From NCBI RefSeq assembly GCF_000380565.1, contig NZ_AQYJ01000023.1, positions 186,001 through 250,000 on the forward strand: a stretch of DNA of 64,000 bases. Reading direction: 5' to 3'. Positions 46,137 through 55,922 of the stretch are shown here, piece after piece (within the stretch, counting starts at the first letter, position 1; each line of letters opens with the position of its first letter). The DNA is from Microbulbifer variabilis ATCC 700307 (GTDB lineage: Bacteria > Pseudomonadota > Gammaproteobacteria > Pseudomonadales > Cellvibrionaceae). The notes beneath the pieces were generated by a model that saw only the letters and a list, made by a program, of their open reading frames with translations, searched no databases and was not told the DNA's origin. Both the position numbers and the translations under genes were made by a program.

Positions 46137-46315
46137 GCCGAAAATTATATAGGGTTACCAAAAAACTTGGTGTTGCTGCTGATTGTTTCGGGTATGATTT
46201 CAATGAAAATTTGGCAATGAAGCCTCAAGCACAGAGTTGGTATGTTTTGAGCAGTGGTAAAGTCCATGAAAAGGTTGTTAACGCTTGGTCTCTATTTGAT
46301 AGAGTACTTGAATGA
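46133..46315 (+). CDS. possible small protein following the methyltransferase
   Basis: A 60-residue frame starts at a TTG that overlaps the methyltransferase stop by four bases (TTGA). The product, MSRKLYRVTKKLGVAADCFG then YVLSSGKVHEKVVNAWSLFD, is basic and looks protein-like. No family is recognised, and with a TTG start and no distinct binding site it may be a remnant. Confidence 0.3.
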   Translation: MSRKLYRVTKKLGVAADCFGYDFNENLAMKPQAQSWYVLSSGKVHEKVVNAWSLFDRVLE

Positions 46316-46352
46316 TTACTTATTGGCTTAGCTAATTTTGTGTTGATAGGTA

Positions 46353-47378
46353 TCAGTATCCTTGCTTATATTGATGAATATCTTGTGTGTTCAGCAATGT
46401 CCGAGTAATGTCATCCAGTAATTTATCATAGTGCTTTGCATTTCTTTCACCAGACCTCTTCAATTCTTTCAAGTTTTTGGGGGATGCATCATCCAATGCG
46501 GGATTAGCATCATATAGATCTGGCTGAATTCGGAAGTACTTTGTATTTTCTACAGTAGATGAAATTTGTTTCAGATAATAATGCGTCATTTGGGCTCCGC
46601 CACTCAGTGCGATATCTATCGCTGGTCTCGCCCAGTTAAAAATGCCCCAATTTTTGACTTCTTTGTATTTGTAGCTTATTAGCTGTTTACCAGTGCCAAG
46701 AGATACAATAATCATATCCTTAATACCACCCACACCGCTAAACTTAATGGCCTCTGAGTAGGCGCATAATGCAGGGTCACTGGCTACCATACCGCCGTCT
46801 ACCAGGATATATTTTTTGTTAAGTGGCGGCAGCGAATAAATACGTGCAGGTTCAAAGTAGGTTGGTGCGGCAGTACTGCCTCTTAGTAAATCTCTTACCA
46901 AAAAATCCTCATCTCTTATTATGGCGCAGTGTTGCCTAAAGATAACTTGCTCGCGCTTTTTAATATCATAAGAAATGAAACAGGTGGGTTTTAATAGTTT
47001 GCTTAGCTTTGTTTTACCAAAATACTTCTTTAATATCTTTTCCAGTTCATGTGTAGAGTATTTTTCCTCCTTAAGTAGTCTCAGCTTGTTCAGGTAAGGC
47101 CAGATTCCAGTATCAAACACCTTACCTCCTTCTTTAAGGTAAATATTTACCGCTTCCCGGGCTGAAAATTTGGGTCTTCCCTCCTTGTTTGGACAAATAT
47201 AGGCCGCGCCTAATATAGCGCCAGTGCTTGTTCCTGCAACCAGATCAAAAAAATCTCCTATTCTGGCGTCGGGATTGCCTGATTTCACTCTCAGCTTATG
47301 TTCAAGAGAAACCAATATCTGACCAGGCAGTATGCCTCTTATCCCCCCTCCATCAATAGATAGGATTCTGATCGCCAC
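46353..47378 (-). CDS. patatin-like phospholipase
   Basis: The 341-residue protein has all patatin motifs: DGGGIRG at residues 9-15 (oxyanion hole), GTSTG at 49-53 with Ser51 as nucleophile, and DGG near residue 195 with the catalytic Asp. There is no signal peptide, so it is cytoplasmic. Members hydrolyse acyl esters of phospholipids. A subgroup acts as the CapV effector of CBASS defence, but there is no CD-NTase or other partner within reach. The flank 47379-47959 holds only a weak 72-residue frame (47569-47787) that I do not accept. Confidence 0.88.
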   Translation of the reverse strand: MAIRILSIDGGGIRGILPGQILVSLEHKLRVKSGNPDARIGDFFDLVAGTSTGAILGAAYICPNKEGRPKFSAREAVNIYLKEGGKVFDTGIWPYLNKLRLLKEEKYSTHELEKILKKYFGKTKLSKLLKPTCFISYDIKKREQVIFRQHCAIIRDEDFLVRDLLRGSTAAPTYFEPARIYSLPPLNKKYILVDGGMVASDPALCAYSEAIKFSGVGGIKDMIIVSLGTGKQLISYKYKEVKNWGIFNWARPAIDIALSGGAQMTHYYLKQISSTVENTKYFRIQPDLYDANPALDDASPKNLKELKRSGERNAKHYDKLLDDITRTLLNTQDIHQYKQGY

Positions 47379-47959
47379 TGTTCACTCTCCTCGTCTTTAC
47401 TAATTGTGTGCGATTCTAGAAAGATAGCACTAGGATCAACAGTTAATGATTTAAATATCAGAGGTGACTACTGCATATCGAAAGAGTTTATCGGTACAAA
47501 AAATCCCCTTTTTAGCAGTATTTCTGTATGAATAAAAGGAATGTATAAATTTTAAAGAAGGTTGGTGCATGCACATAAACGGGTTGGTGGGCAACTATCA
47601 GCTTTTTTTAAAGCAAAAAATTTACGCTGACTTTTATAGTTACAGTAAAAATCTTAATAGTTCCTTATTGTCCTCAAGGAAAGTACAGCCACAGATTTAT
47701 ACACAGAACATGAGGCTGTTGGATATGATCACTTGTTTATTAAAAGGCAAATACAAAAGACCATTATTCATGGCAGGTTTGGAATAGCGCGTTTTCCTAT
47801 TTTTTGAGGCTTAAGGTTATCGGTCCCGTCGCTTAATTAACCATGCAAGTACAGAAGGGCATTTAGAGACACATAGTAACTATCTTGGGTCGGACTACAA
47901 TGATCAGGGCTAAGAAGCGCCGCAGGTGGAGCTTCCCAGATTAAGGAAGGGTACCCATT

Positions 47960-49906
47960 ATGGCTATGAACCTCGCACAGAAACTGATTAAGAGCCATCT
48001 CGTGAGCGGTTCATTGGAACCCGGTAGTCCAATAGAGATAAAGATTGACCAGACGCTGGCTCAAGATGGCACCGGCACTCTGGTAATGTTAGAGCTAGAG
48101 GCGCTTGGTTTATCGCAAATCAAGACTGAGCTTTCCGCACAGTATGTAGACCATAACCTCCTACAGACGGACTTCAAAAACGCTGATGATCATTTGTTCC
48201 TGCAAAGCGCCTGTCGCAAGTTTGGACTTTGGTTCTCACGTCCCGGTAATGGTGTAAGCCACCCGGTACATATGGCTTGCTTTGATATCCCCGGAAAGAC
48301 GTTACTTGGCGCCGATAGCCATACATGTGCAGCCGGCTCTATGGGCATGCTGGCCATTGGTGCTGGTGGCCTACAGGTGGCCATGGCTATAGCTGGCGTT
48401 CCCTTCGCGCTGAAAATGCCGAAAGTGCTCGGCGTAAAGCTTGAGGGTGAATTACCGCCATGGGTCAGTGCCAAAGACATAATCCTGGAAATGTTGCGCC
48501 GGCAAACAGTCAAGGGCTGTGTGAATAAGATTGTCGAATATCACGGCCCAGGCCTCGCCAATCTGACCGCGATGGACCGCCATGTGATCGCCAATATGGG
48601 GCAGGAGATGGGTACCACTGCCAGTGTCTTTCCTGCCGATGAAGCTGTGAAAGCCTTTCTCAAACAACAGCACCGAGAAAGCGATTATGTAGAAATGAAA
48701 GCCGATGAGGGTGCGAGCTATGACGAAGAGGATACTATCAATTTATCTGATCTTGAGCCGTTAATCGCTTGCCCATCCAGCCCAGATAAAGTGGTAACCG
48801 TACGTGAGGTGGCGGGTCGCCCTATTTACCAGAGCTATATAGGTTCTTCTGCTAACCCGGGGCTGCGGGATTTCGCCATACCAGCGCGTATTGTCGCAGG
48901 TCGTCGTTTAGCCGACGATGTCTCTTTTGATATCAACCCAACCTCGCGCCAATTGCTCGAAGAGCTTAGCCGGAGTGGCGATCTCACAAAACTACTTGAA
49001 GTTGGTGCGCGCTTGCACCAAACAGGCTGTGGCGGCTGTATTGGTATGGGGCAAGCTCCCGCCACTGGCCGTATCAGCCTACGAACTGTGCCACGTAATT
49101 TCCCCGGTCGATCCGGCACAGCAGATGACCAAGTCTATTTATGCAGCCCTGAAACTGCCACTGCCAGTGCACTGAAGGGCGTGATCACCGATCCTCGTGA
49201 CCTGGACATGGACTATCCCAGCTTTAGTGAGCCGGAATATCTGCCAGATATAAGACCATTACTTCAACCACCCCAAGAAATCCCTGTAGCAGTTGAGCTG
49301 ATTAAAGGTCCGAATATCAAACCGTTACCAAACTTTGATAAGCTTCCGAACATCTTAACGGGCCCGCTATTACTGAAAGCGGGTGACAACGTCTCTACGG
49401 ATGAAATACTGCCTGCCGGAGCGGAGATTTTACCTTTGCGCTCAAACATACCCGCCATTAGTCGCTATACATTTTCCCGTATCGATGAAAACTTTTACCA
49501 GCGGGCAATGAAATTGAATGGTGATTGTTTTGTTGTTGGTGGTGAAAATTATGGGCAAGGCTCCAGCCGTGAACATGCAGCGGTATCTTCACGGTTTCTT
49601 GGCGTAAGGTGCATAATCGCAAAAAGCATGGCTCGTATCCATCGCCGTAATCTCATTAACTTTGGTGTGCTGCCACTGCTTTTTGAGAACTTTGATGATT
49701 ACGACCGAATTGAGCAAGATTCAATTCTTGAGATTGACAAGCCAATAGCACAATTGAAGTCAAACAATTCTGTAAAGCTTTTGATTAAGTCATCTGGCGA
49801 GACTATTAATCTGCGCAGTGACCTGTCAGCGGATGAAATCGAGGTGCTAGAGGCTGGTGGCATGATTAATCAAGTACGAGAAAAGTATCTGAGTAACGAG
49901 AAATAG
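47960..49906 (+). CDS. aconitate hydratase (short, Aquifex-type)
   Basis: The 648-residue enzyme interconverts citrate and isocitrate. It shows DSHTCAAGSMGMLAIGAGG (about 115-133), TGCGGCIGMG (two cluster cysteines, about 355 and 358), and the swivel domain with GENYGQGSSREHAA. The segment that carries the third cluster cysteine in AcnA and mitochondrial enzymes (GSCTN) reads YIGSSANPGLRDF here, with Ser. This, and the length near 650, fit the putative Aquifex-type aconitases rather than AcnA or AcnB. It stands alone, and the ATG follows AAGGAAGG. Confidence 0.88.
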   Translation: MAMNLAQKLIKSHLVSGSLEPGSPIEIKIDQTLAQDGTGTLVMLELEALGLSQIKTELSAQYVDHNLLQTDFKNADDHLFLQSACRKFGLWFSRPGNGVSHPVHMACFDIPGKTLLGADSHTCAAGSMGMLAIGAGGLQVAMAIAGVPFALKMPKVLGVKLEGELPPWVSAKDIILEMLRRQTVKGCVNKIVEYHGPGLANLTAMDRHVIANMGQEMGTTASVFPADEAVKAFLKQQHRESDYVEMKADEGASYDEEDTINLSDLEPLIACPSSPDKVVTVREVAGRPIYQSYIGSSANPGLRDFAIPARIVAGRRLADDVSFDINPTSRQLLEELSRSGDLTKLLEVGARLHQTGCGGCIGMGQAPATGRISLRTVPRNFPGRSGTADDQVYLCSPETATASALKGVITDPRDLDMDYPSFSEPEYLPDIRPLLQPPQEIPVAVELIKGPNIKPLPNFDKLPNILTGPLLLKAGDNVSTDEILPAGAEILPLRSNIPAISRYTFSRIDENFYQRAMKLNGDCFVVGGENYGQGSSREHAAVSSRFLGVRCIIAKSMARIHRRNLINFGVLPLLFENFDDYDRIEQDSILEIDKPIAQLKSNNSVKLLIKSSGETINLRSDLSADEIEVLEAGGMINQVREKYLSNEK

Positions 49907-49977
49907 TAGATTTTACTACATCCATAAATTACTCAGATAATTTCAGAGATATTTTTTATATCAAATGGGCTTTTGCG

Positions 49978-50922
49978 CTAAGTGGCATCCTGTTGTTCTA
50001 GCCACTTTAAAATTATCTGATTTGTTTCTTCAGGTTTCTCCTGTTGAATCCAATGGCCGCAGTCGAGGCTGATGATATCAACATTGGGAACGAACTCTTT
50101 TAGGTTTTGGGCTTTGGGGATCAAGTCTCGATCGCCGTAAATCATGAGTGCTGGCTTTTGAATGATTGGGTCTACATCTGCCAAGATCTGCCAATTGCGG
50201 TCAAGATTTCTGTACCAATTTATACTGCTCATGAACCCTGTTTTCTCAAATGCGGAAATAAAAACAGCCAGTTCGCTATCACTCATTAAGGGCTCGCCAA
50301 GTGGCGCTTCTGCTCTGGCGAGATCGATCATCATCATTCCAGGCTCTGGTGGTGCTGGAGGCACGTTCTTGCGGAATATATTGCGAAGGAACTGTGAAGT
50401 ATTTGCGTCTAACACAGTGTCCGCGATGCCTGGCTGTCGGTTAAAGTGAACGATGTAATAGTCGCTTCCTAGAAATTCCTCCATAAACTCGACCCAAGGC
50501 TTTTCTGTGCGAGCCTGGTAGGGTAAGGCCATATTTATAACTTTATTTACCCGGGTTGGATGTAATAGCGCAAGCCCCCAAACCACCATTGCCCCCCAAT
50601 CATGGCCGATAAAGGTAGCATCTTTGTATCCATAGTGGTCAAGCAGTGCGACGAGGTCATCCGACAAGTTTTTAATGTCATAGTCAGTTACGTCGGCAGG
50701 ACGGGATGAATTGCCATAACCACGCTGGTTTGGAACGATAACGTGGTAGCCGGCTGCGGCAAGTACTGGCACCTGATGGCGCCAAGAATAGGCATGCTCT
50801 GGCCAGCCGTGACAAAGCACAATTGGGTTTTCCGTACTCTGCAGGCCTGCTTCAAAGACTTCTAACTCAACGCCGTTGATTGAAATAAGAGTGGGCTTAG
50901 GGAAATCGGTTAGATTAAACAA
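49978..50922 (-). CDS. epoxide-hydrolase-like alpha/beta hydrolase
   Basis: The 314-residue protein has the HGxP oxyanion motif HGWPEHAYSWRHQ (about 39-51), the nucleophile elbow GHDWGAMVVW with Asp108 (an Asp nucleophile, typical of epoxide hydrolases and haloalkane dehalogenases), and CGHWIQQEKPEE with the catalytic His near the C terminus. The acid is likely in YGDRDLIPK. There is no signal peptide. It is divergent from a WYL regulator at 51101, which is the probable controller. Confidence 0.88.
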   Translation of the reverse strand: MFNLTDFPKPTLISINGVELEVFEAGLQSTENPIVLCHGWPEHAYSWRHQVPVLAAAGYHVIVPNQRGYGNSSRPADVTDYDIKNLSDDLVALLDHYGYKDATFIGHDWGAMVVWGLALLHPTRVNKVINMALPYQARTEKPWVEFMEEFLGSDYYIVHFNRQPGIADTVLDANTSQFLRNIFRKNVPPAPPEPGMMMIDLARAEAPLGEPLMSDSELAVFISAFEKTGFMSSINWYRNLDRNWQILADVDPIIQKPALMIYGDRDLIPKAQNLKEFVPNVDIISLDCGHWIQQEKPEETNQIILKWLEQQDAT

Positions 50923-51100
50923 TTTATTTCTCCTTTCTTGGATGGCTCAAGTAACGCCGCATATACCGGATGGACCCTTTCTTTCCCTTGGGATTACGGG
51001 TGTGCGTTGCAATTTCAGAACTCCTTTGCTGAAATGAACGGCCATAGATTAAAATCCAATGGTGCCAAATAATGTCACCATTTAATCATATTCTTACAAA

Positions 51101-51820
51101 ATGAGTGTTCGCCTTCGACAAGACGCCATCGTGCGCAGCCTTCGCCGAAATGGTACTTCTACGATTGCTGACCTAGCAGAAGAGGTCGGTGTATCCAGGC
51201 GTACAGTGTTGCGTGACATTAGCGCACTGCGCGATGAGGGCTTTGTTATTCATTCTGAACCCGGTCCTGGGGGCGGCCTGCAACTAGACCCGCAATCGGT
51301 TCAAACCACAGCGCGTCTCTCGGTTGCCGAAGTCTTTGCTCTTCTGATCAGTGTTGCATCAATGCGTGCGGCTGGGAATTTACCTTTTTCAGGTCTTGCA
51401 GATGCTGGCCTTGCCAAAATAGAGAAAGCTTTGCCGCCGGACAAGGTACGTGACTTACGCCGGTTTTTGGACTGCTTATATATCGGTAAGCTTTCACCAC
51501 AGGTAGACATCTCAAATATCCAAGAGATGGAGCCCGCCCTGCTACCCACTTTTGAGGCAGCTTTTCTCCAACGGCTACAACTAAGTTTCCAGTACTGTGA
51601 TGCAAAGGGGGCTGTAACCAGCAGGGTTGTTGAGCCACAAGCTATGCTCATTTTACCACCACTATGGTATTTGGTAGCTTGGGATCCCGCACGCAAAGAC
51701 TTCCGTCATTTTCGAATGGACAGAATCAGTAAGCCGGAATATCTTGAAGGCAAAACATTTCGGCGCCGACATGTTTTATTCGAAGATAGTGTCTCCCCAA
51801 TTCGCCATTTACCTCGCTAA
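51101..51820 (+). CDS. HTH-WYL transcriptional regulator
   Basis: The 239-residue protein has an N-terminal HTH (RQDAIVRSLRRNGTSTIADL, then EEVGVSRRTVLRDISALRDE) and the WYL domain from about residue 140, with LPPLWYLVAWDPARKDFRHF as the core. It is of the YafY/DeoR type. WYL proteins bind nucleic acid or nucleotide ligands and control defence and stress genes. The divergent epoxide-hydrolase-like gene (178-bp gap) is the likely target. 51821-52229 has no gene. Confidence 0.88.
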   Translation: MSVRLRQDAIVRSLRRNGTSTIADLAEEVGVSRRTVLRDISALRDEGFVIHSEPGPGGGLQLDPQSVQTTARLSVAEVFALLISVASMRAAGNLPFSGLADAGLAKIEKALPPDKVRDLRRFLDCLYIGKLSPQVDISNIQEMEPALLPTFEAAFLQRLQLSFQYCDAKGAVTSRVVEPQAMLILPPLWYLVAWDPARKDFRHFRMDRISKPEYLEGKTFRRRHVLFEDSVSPIRHLPR

Positions 51821-52229
51821 TCTTATTCGTTATGAAAGACAAAATGGTGTCTTAAGCCAGACTCATTTTGCCAGAGCTAAGTGAGATATCGATATAAAAT
51901 GGGTGTATTAATACTCACCACTTAAAATATATTTCAATATATTTTGTCGATAGAGGTCGCTAGAAAATAATTAGTAGCTGTGATTATACCAGCTCATGAT
52001 TAAGTTAATCGAGTATCAGTAACAAATTTGCAAGGGCATTTATATTGAGTTATTTACATACATCAATATCTTTATTGGTTGCTTTTTCCTGCTATCTAAT
52101 TCCGCTTCGCGGTTGATGATTGGGAAATAATACGAGATTTTTAATAGATGTAACCTGATTAAAGTAGGGGGTTTGTTCAGGGTTCTCTGTATCTATGCTT
52201 AATCGGTCAACGACTGCCCAATCACGCGG

Positions 52230-52610
52230 CTATGGAGCTTGTGCCGGAATCTTATAGATCACATATTGGCGCCCACGGTACTCTATACCTTTTGATAGAT
52301 AAAGCCATCTAGATACGGCGACTTCCATGGGTTTGTCCCACGCTTTGTTTGAGGAACCTTCGATCTTTATTTTTCTGGGAATGAGTCCTCTACCTTCTGA
52401 TTTCGGAATCTCTGCTAATTCAAACGAAACCACTATACATGCTGGTAAGTACTTGCCATTACCTTTAGGAAGCACAGGTATGGTCTTTATTGTTGGCTTG
52501 GCCTTAGATTCTGGTATATCAAGATCTAAGTTTGGGCAAACATCTACATCCTCAGTTGCTTGAGTAACCATGGAGAAGAGGATTAAACCTGTAATCAGTA
52601 AATTCTTCAC
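52230..52610 (-). CDS. exported TonB-C-like small protein
   Basis: I use the GTG giving VKNLLITGLILFSMVTQATE (52610) because it places a signal peptide at the start and has AAGGACC upstream. The longer frame to 52754 has an implausible basic leader. The roughly 126-residue product has two Cys, a Pro-rich stretch, and ACIVVSFELAEIPKSEGRGL, then VEVAVSRWLYLSKGIEYRG-like text. The last 80 residues resemble the TonB C-terminal fold (strand-helix-strand). It is not a full TonB, having no Pro/Lys spacer. 52611-52891 has no gene. Confidence 0.55.
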   Translation of the reverse strand: MKNLLITGLILFSMVTQATEDVDVCPNLDLDIPESKAKPTIKTIPVLPKGNGKYLPACIVVSFELAEIPKSEGRGLIPRKIKIEGSSNKAWDKPMEVAVSRWLYLSKGIEYRGRQYVIYKIPAQAP

Positions 52611-52891
52611 TTTGTTAGGTCCTTGACTAGAGCGTACTAATCGGTAGTCTGTATGAAGCCAGCTGGAAGTACTTTTTCTTTGTCCTCCAGGATAGAGTTT
52701 TATCCTTAAATTACAAAATTGGAAGGGATGTTGCTTTGAGCGCAATTGTTTCAAATGAGTCGCTAATCATATGTATATTTCACATTGACCAGTTATCGCT
52801 TGATGTAGCGTATTAGCCCTCATTAAGAAGAAAAGAACGCAGTAGATGACTACAGGTGCATATGAGAGCCATCTACTATTTTAGATAGTAA

Positions 52892-53365
52892 TTAGAGTAA
52901 CAGCTTATTTTCAATTGGGGTGAATTTACTCGCTGCATTAATCAATGAGGCAGCTGTCAACTCTGGTACGCCATATACTTCAACTTTCTTGCCTCGGTCT
53001 AATCTAAGTTTATGAGCAAGAATGTCAAAGTCACCATCTCCCGAGACTAAAACTATAGTATCTACCAGGTTTGAGTATTCTATGGCGTCAATAGTTATCC
53101 CTACATCCCAATCACCCTTGGCGGAGCCATCGGACCTTTGCGTAAAGGGTTTTAATTTCACTTCAAAACCAATAGATCTCAAGATATTTTGAAATTCATA
53201 CTGTTTTCTATCGCCACGGTCGATGGCATAAGCCGCCGCCTTAACCACTTCTCTTCCACCCGTCACTTCGGACCAAAACTTATTGTAATCAAAGTTTCGT
53301 TTATAGATTTGCCTGCATGTGTAATAAACATTTTGCACATCAACAAGTATGGCAATTTTTTCCAT
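52892..53365 (-). CDS. NYN domain (LabA/DUF88) protein
   Basis: I start at MEKIAILVDVQNVYYTCRQI (53365); the longer frame to 53437 adds 24 residues without support. The 157-residue product has the NYN (PIN-like) core: ILVDVQN with the first Asp, then GDWDVGITIDAIEYS and VLVSGDGDFDILAHKL with the acidic metal-binding cluster. Members cleave RNA in several systems. No partner protein is adjacent. 53438-53972 (535 bp) shows no gene I can support. Confidence 0.85.
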   Translation of the reverse strand: MEKIAILVDVQNVYYTCRQIYKRNFDYNKFWSEVTGGREVVKAAAYAIDRGDRKQYEFQNILRSIGFEVKLKPFTQRSDGSAKGDWDVGITIDAIEYSNLVDTIVLVSGDGDFDILAHKLRLDRGKKVEVYGVPELTAASLINAASKFTPIENKLLL

Positions 53366-53972
53366 TTGAGAATCCAGTAATATTGAGAGGCCTAATACAC
53401 AAACAGCGATATGACCTGCGGCCTCTTTTGTACACACTTTATGCTGCTAGCTTTTCATATTCAAGTGACAATTTTTTGCCAAGGCCGGGTATAGCTACTC
53501 TCGGCTATCACGCTTGGCTACTTGGAATAGGGTGCCTGTCCTGATATTTATGCTGATACCCTTATAAGGTATCCAATCTAAGCGTATGAAATTGCTACTG
53601 CCATTAGAGAGTGCAGTATCGAGAAGTGAGATGCCACTTACCCGCTGGTCAGCAACTCTTAGGTAATACACTGGCTAAATTCAATCACCCTATTTGAGTA
53701 TCCGCGTGAGATTCTATATAGGGAGTGTGAAAGTGCCTCTCAGCGATTTTACTCGTAAAACTGCCGAGTTACATAAGGTGATTCTGTTGGGTGACTTAAC
53801 GGGGAGGTGGGTGCATCTGATAATGTAGATAGCCTCAAATGACCGATGCTATTCCGAAGCTAGAGGCCGCGAGTACATCGATTTATGATCTAGTTTGTCA
53901 AGCTACTGTCTGGTTATCACTATTCAACGATTAAGAGCAGCCTCTCATAATCATTTGCAGTTGTATGAACAA

Positions 53973-54629
53973 TCAAAACTCGAGCTTTGCTACATGCATA
54001 TTGGTTCTAATTGTAGCTCCTCTATTTCCAAGGTTATTACCGGATTTATACTTTAGATTTCTAGAATCAGTAACAACTGAAGAGGCCCCACCATCTTTTA
54101 ACGCTTGGTGTAGATCTTGTTGAGGAATCTTTGGATTAATATTGGCGCTATACACATGGAGATTGACTTCATTATTTATACCGAAGTGTCTGCATGCTTC
54201 CATGATAGCTTCAGTTGTTGCTCTATATAAATCTTTATTTAGCTTCACCAAGAGGCTGAGTTCCAGGCTTGCTTCCCCCTCAGCATTCAGATTTTTGACA
54301 TAGACATTGCTAAGAATATCCCTTGGCTCAATCATATAGAACTGAGAGGCTACGGTTACTGCATCAATAATATGATGCGGGTTAGTACCATCTATACCAA
54401 ATACCCATATTTCATTATCAATTAAAGCCGCCTCTTTTATGCTCGTTTTAAGGCGCGGATAAAATGGTGAAACATTGACGGCGTACTTAGTTTTCCAGAC
54501 TGATAGTGAATCAAAAGCAGTACGAAGAACATACTGTCGCTCTTGTATTCCATTTAAGATTAGTGTTGCATCAGTTTTATATTTGCTAGCCTGACTTCCC
54601 TCGGCTATTGTCATTGCTCCCTTTGACAC
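53973..54629 (-). CDS. hypothetical protein, operon gene 2
   Basis: The 218-residue protein has no signal peptide or membrane helix. Segments are ILNGIQERQYVLRTAFDSLS, YAVNVSPFYPRLKTSIKEAA, then a mixed alpha/beta middle, VLNKDLYRATTEAIMEACRH-like helices, and a basic C terminus with GNRGATIRTNMHVAKLEF. No family is recognised. It lies two bases downstream of 54632-55072, so the pair is translated together and probably works together. Confidence 0.6.
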   Translation of the reverse strand: MSKGAMTIAEGSQASKYKTDATLILNGIQERQYVLRTAFDSLSVWKTKYAVNVSPFYPRLKTSIKEAALIDNEIWVFGIDGTNPHHIIDAVTVASQFYMIEPRDILSNVYVKNLNAEGEASLELSLLVKLNKDLYRATTEAIMEACRHFGINNEVNLHVYSANINPKIPQQDLHQALKDGGASSVVTDSRNLKYKSGNNLGNRGATIRTNMHVAKLEF

Positions 54630-54631
54630 AA

Positions 54632-55072
54632 TTAATCCTCCAAGGAAAGCTCTGATGCAAAACAGCCGAATACGATCTCCCCAGTCTGCTTGGCTTCCTC
54701 ATAGGACTCCTTGGTCTCGTAATCTTCATCAGCTTCTGTATCCCACTGCTGGCTATCATATGTAGTGACCCTGGAAACCTCCTCCACTAACATGAAGTCT
54801 TCTTCAAGTGCGGCGGTCAATCGAGCTACAGCATTTTCTCTAGATTCGTCCGGAACAATAGAGCGACCAAAATAGAAAGTGCTACCATCTTGGGGTAACG
54901 AGCTTTGTGGCAAAACTTTTACTTTAGTATCAATTACCCAGAAAATAGACATATACATCCCTCTTGATATTGCAGGTGTGGAATTAAAACACCAAATAGT
55001 ACATAAATTATCTAGTGATATTTCAACCAGATCAATAACATCCTCTTGCAGCTTGGGATTTATATAAATCAA
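54632..55072 (-). CDS. hypothetical protein, operon gene 1
   Basis: The 146-residue protein begins MIYINPKLQEDVIDLVEISL and has a hydrophobic segment MYMSIFWVIDTKVKVL. The last third is strongly acidic (EEDFMLVEEVSRVTTYDSQQ, then EADEDYETKESYEEAKQTGE). No family is recognised. It sits directly upstream of 53973-54629, with two bases between. The acidic tail could be DNA-mimic-like or an interaction surface, but this is speculation. The upstream region 55073-55516 has a GCCCGC-gtt-GCGGGC hairpin (55344-55358) and nothing else. Confidence 0.6.
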   Translation of the reverse strand: MIYINPKLQEDVIDLVEISLDNLCTIWCFNSTPAISRGMYMSIFWVIDTKVKVLPQSSLPQDGSTFYFGRSIVPDESRENAVARLTAALEEDFMLVEEVSRVTTYDSQQWDTEADEDYETKESYEEAKQTGEIVFGCFASELSLED

Positions 55073-55516
55073 ATTTATTCAATTATCCTTGCCGCTAGGT
55101 AGTCTCATCGTTTTTAGCATTGGAGTCGAATACCTTAAAAAAGTGTTTAATCAATAGGCCCTGCCTGTAGATAAAAAGCGGAGTATATTTGCCATTGGTT
55201 GCCAGAGTGGTAGCAATCCGTGGCCCAATGAAAGTGGCAGAATCAGCAAAAGAGTTCCGTCACCGTTATGAACCGGATATATTTAATTGATCACTGAATA
55301 TAAACCTGATGATCGCTCGCATGGTAAACTACCCCCTGTGGGTGCCCGCGTTGCGGGCTTCTGAGGGGCGTAGTCTCAAGGCCAATGTTTCCCTTCCTGG
55401 GTGTATACTGGTAAGGAATATCCATTGGAATCTAATACAGAACTATAAAACCGTAGAGCTATTCTCTATGGAAGTTAGATTCATGGAGTAGCCGCGTTAC
55501 AGAAAGAATCCACCTC

Positions 55517-55711
55517 TCAACGATCTTCACTCTCCATCTCTCGTTCTTTCTGGATGCGCATATAGATTTCTTCACGGTGAACGGGCAGGGATTTGGGAGC
55601 CTCTATCCCCACTCTCACGTGATTACCTTTAATATCCAAAACTACGATTGAGACGTTTGCTCCAATCCTGAGGTTTTGGCCAATCCGACGAGTTAAAATT
55701 AACATATCCAT
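55517..55711 (-). CDS. csrA: CsrA/RsmA-type translational regulator, copy B
   Basis: The product is [20 protein letters not shown], then [20 protein letters not shown] and [17 protein letters not shown]. It is CsrA-like over its whole length, with Leu and the Arg of VHREE in place. The ATG for MLILT is probably the true start (62 residues); a further ATG two codons up gives MDMLILT. AATAGGAAATG upstream has a GGA in the ribosome-binding site, as in copy A. The small upstream ORF and leader match copy A, but the orientation is opposite and the two are about 45 kb apart. Confidence 0.9.
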   Translation of the reverse strand: MDMLILTRRIGQNLRIGANVSIVVLDIKGNHVRVGIEAPKSLPVHREEIYMRIQKEREMESEDR

Positions 55712-55724
55712 TTCCTATTGATAC

Positions 55725-55922
55725 TTAAACCATGGGGAGACCTTCCGCTGTGGGAAAGCTTAGAGAGCGACGTTTTGAGGCAGTACAAGGTGGGGCGCGG
55801 GAACGATAGGCGTAAAAGTAGAAAAGGCGGATACAACGCTTCCAGAACCTGAAAAAGCCTTTCAAGTTACTGAATGTGCTCCACTTTATTGAAGACGAGC
55901 GGGTTTCTAGCGTATCATCCAT
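55725..55922 (-). CDS. small basic aromatic protein upstream of csrA, copy B
   Basis: From the ATG shared with copy A the product is 65 residues: MDDTLETRSSSIKWSTFSNL, then FFRFWKRCIRLFYFYAYRSR and a tail that differs from copy A. It ends 13 bp before csrA, so translational coupling is likely. Conservation of LETRSSSIKWS and YAYRSRAPP with mainly silent changes supports coding. The function is unknown. An ATG three codons earlier (MAVMDD) exists here but is out of frame in copy A. Confidence 0.55.
   Translation of the reverse strand: MDDTLETRSSSIKWSTFSNLKGFFRFWKRCIRLFYFYAYRSRAPPCTASKRRSLSFPTAEGLPMV

Noticed and set aside
46353..47378. CBASS defence operon around the patatin
   Set aside because: There is no CD-NTase, Cap2/Cap3 or other partner gene within several kb on either side.
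47569..47787. 72-residue frame before the aconitase gene
   Set aside because: Low-quality sequence, weak start signal and no recognised family; treated as intergenic.
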